Source of the DNA: Nitrososphaeraceae archaeon
GTDB taxonomy: Archaea > Thermoproteota > Nitrososphaeria > Nitrososphaerales > Nitrososphaeraceae
Direction: 5' to 3'
DNA: 6,164 nucleotides
Assembly: GCA_029240395.1 (NCBI GenBank)
Contig: JAREAJ010000046.1
Span: 1-6,164, forward strand
The translations under genes were made by a program, and so were the position numbers. The first letter of the stretch is position 1. Each line of letters begins with the position of its first letter. Below the pieces are notes generated by a model. It did no database searches, was not told the origin of the DNA, and saw only the letters and a list, made by a program, of their open reading frames with translations. This document shows, in pieces, positions 6,082 through 6,164 of this stretch.

Positions 6082-6164
6082 GCCCTCCATTTTAAGTTAT
6101 TTGAAGATAAATAAATCTTGATCATCCGATTTACCTTTAACGTATCATGTAGTCAGATGCTGTT

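Larger units (their letters stand above)
5688..6164. other. 477-base tail without an intact recognisable gene
   Basis: Past dnaJ I find no tRNA, rRNA, CRISPR or insertion-sequence end. The stretch holds three copies of GTCATC (5694, 5718, 5724), a perfect 9-bp inverted repeat (5769-5795), a coding-like frame broken by a stop (5809-6081) and an AT-rich segment (6091-6117) that could be a promoter for either strand. The final bases contain an ATG at 6157 that might begin another gene, but only three codons would be visible. Confidence 0.5.

Noticed and set aside
5821..6090. 89-codon minus-strand frame in the right-end tail, with AT-rich sequence before its ATG
   Set aside because: It is in codon register with the plus frame 5809-6081, and its Phe/Ser/Val/Cys-rich translation looks like the antisense of a Lys/Glu/Asp/Asn-rich protein. 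I could not exclude it, so it is mentioned with the remnant rather than called.

Overview
The window looks like a piece of an archaeal chromosome, most likely from a mesophilic member of the Thaumarchaeota (Nitrososphaeria). The archaeal assignment rests on a translation initiation factor aIF2 beta gene with its zinc ribbon, on AT-rich TATA-like elements about 20-30 bases upstream of several starts in place of bacterial promoters, and on T-rich runs rather than hairpins after genes. The thaumarchaeal guess is an inference from the mix of archaeal translation genes with a complete bacterial-type DnaK machine and from moderate base composition (by eye a little over 40% G+C).

Layout. (1) Positions 2-364 hold the C-terminal end of an N6-adenine/N4-cytosine DNA methyltransferase cut by the left edge. 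(2) Positions 425-856 hold aIF2 beta (an upstream TTG at 374 is the alternative start). (3) An AT-rich gap of about 180 bases is followed by a small basic protein of unknown function at 1037-1267, which ends in a T-run terminator. (4) A thioredoxin on the minus strand (1301-1765) converges on the small gene and diverges from the next cluster. (5) The chaperone cluster grpE (1920-2603), dnaK (2606-4483) and dnaJ (4533-5687) lies on the plus strand. grpE and dnaK are 2 bases apart. A 49-base gap holding a T-run and TATA-like sequence separates dnaK from dnaJ. (6) The last 477 bases have no intact gene that I can support. They hold a perfect 9-bp inverted repeat and a coding-like reading frame broken by one stop codon, perhaps a gene remnant.

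The three chaperone genes encode one ATP-driven folding machine. DnaJ delivers unfolded clients and triggers ATP hydrolysis by DnaK, GrpE exchanges the nucleotide, and DnaK holds and releases the client. The divergent thioredoxin shares a 154-base promoter region with grpE, so joint control under protein-folding or redox stress is possible but not shown. The methyltransferase and aIF2 beta have no evident functional tie to the cluster.

I see no clear new multi-gene system here. The items most worth a second look are the broken frame at the right end, the thioredoxin N-terminal extension that resembles the start of PDCD5/TFAR19-family proteins, the small unknown protein, and the start arrangements of dnaJ (a 9-codon upstream frame overlapping its ATG) and grpE (TTG followed by a Shine-Dalgarno-like sequence).
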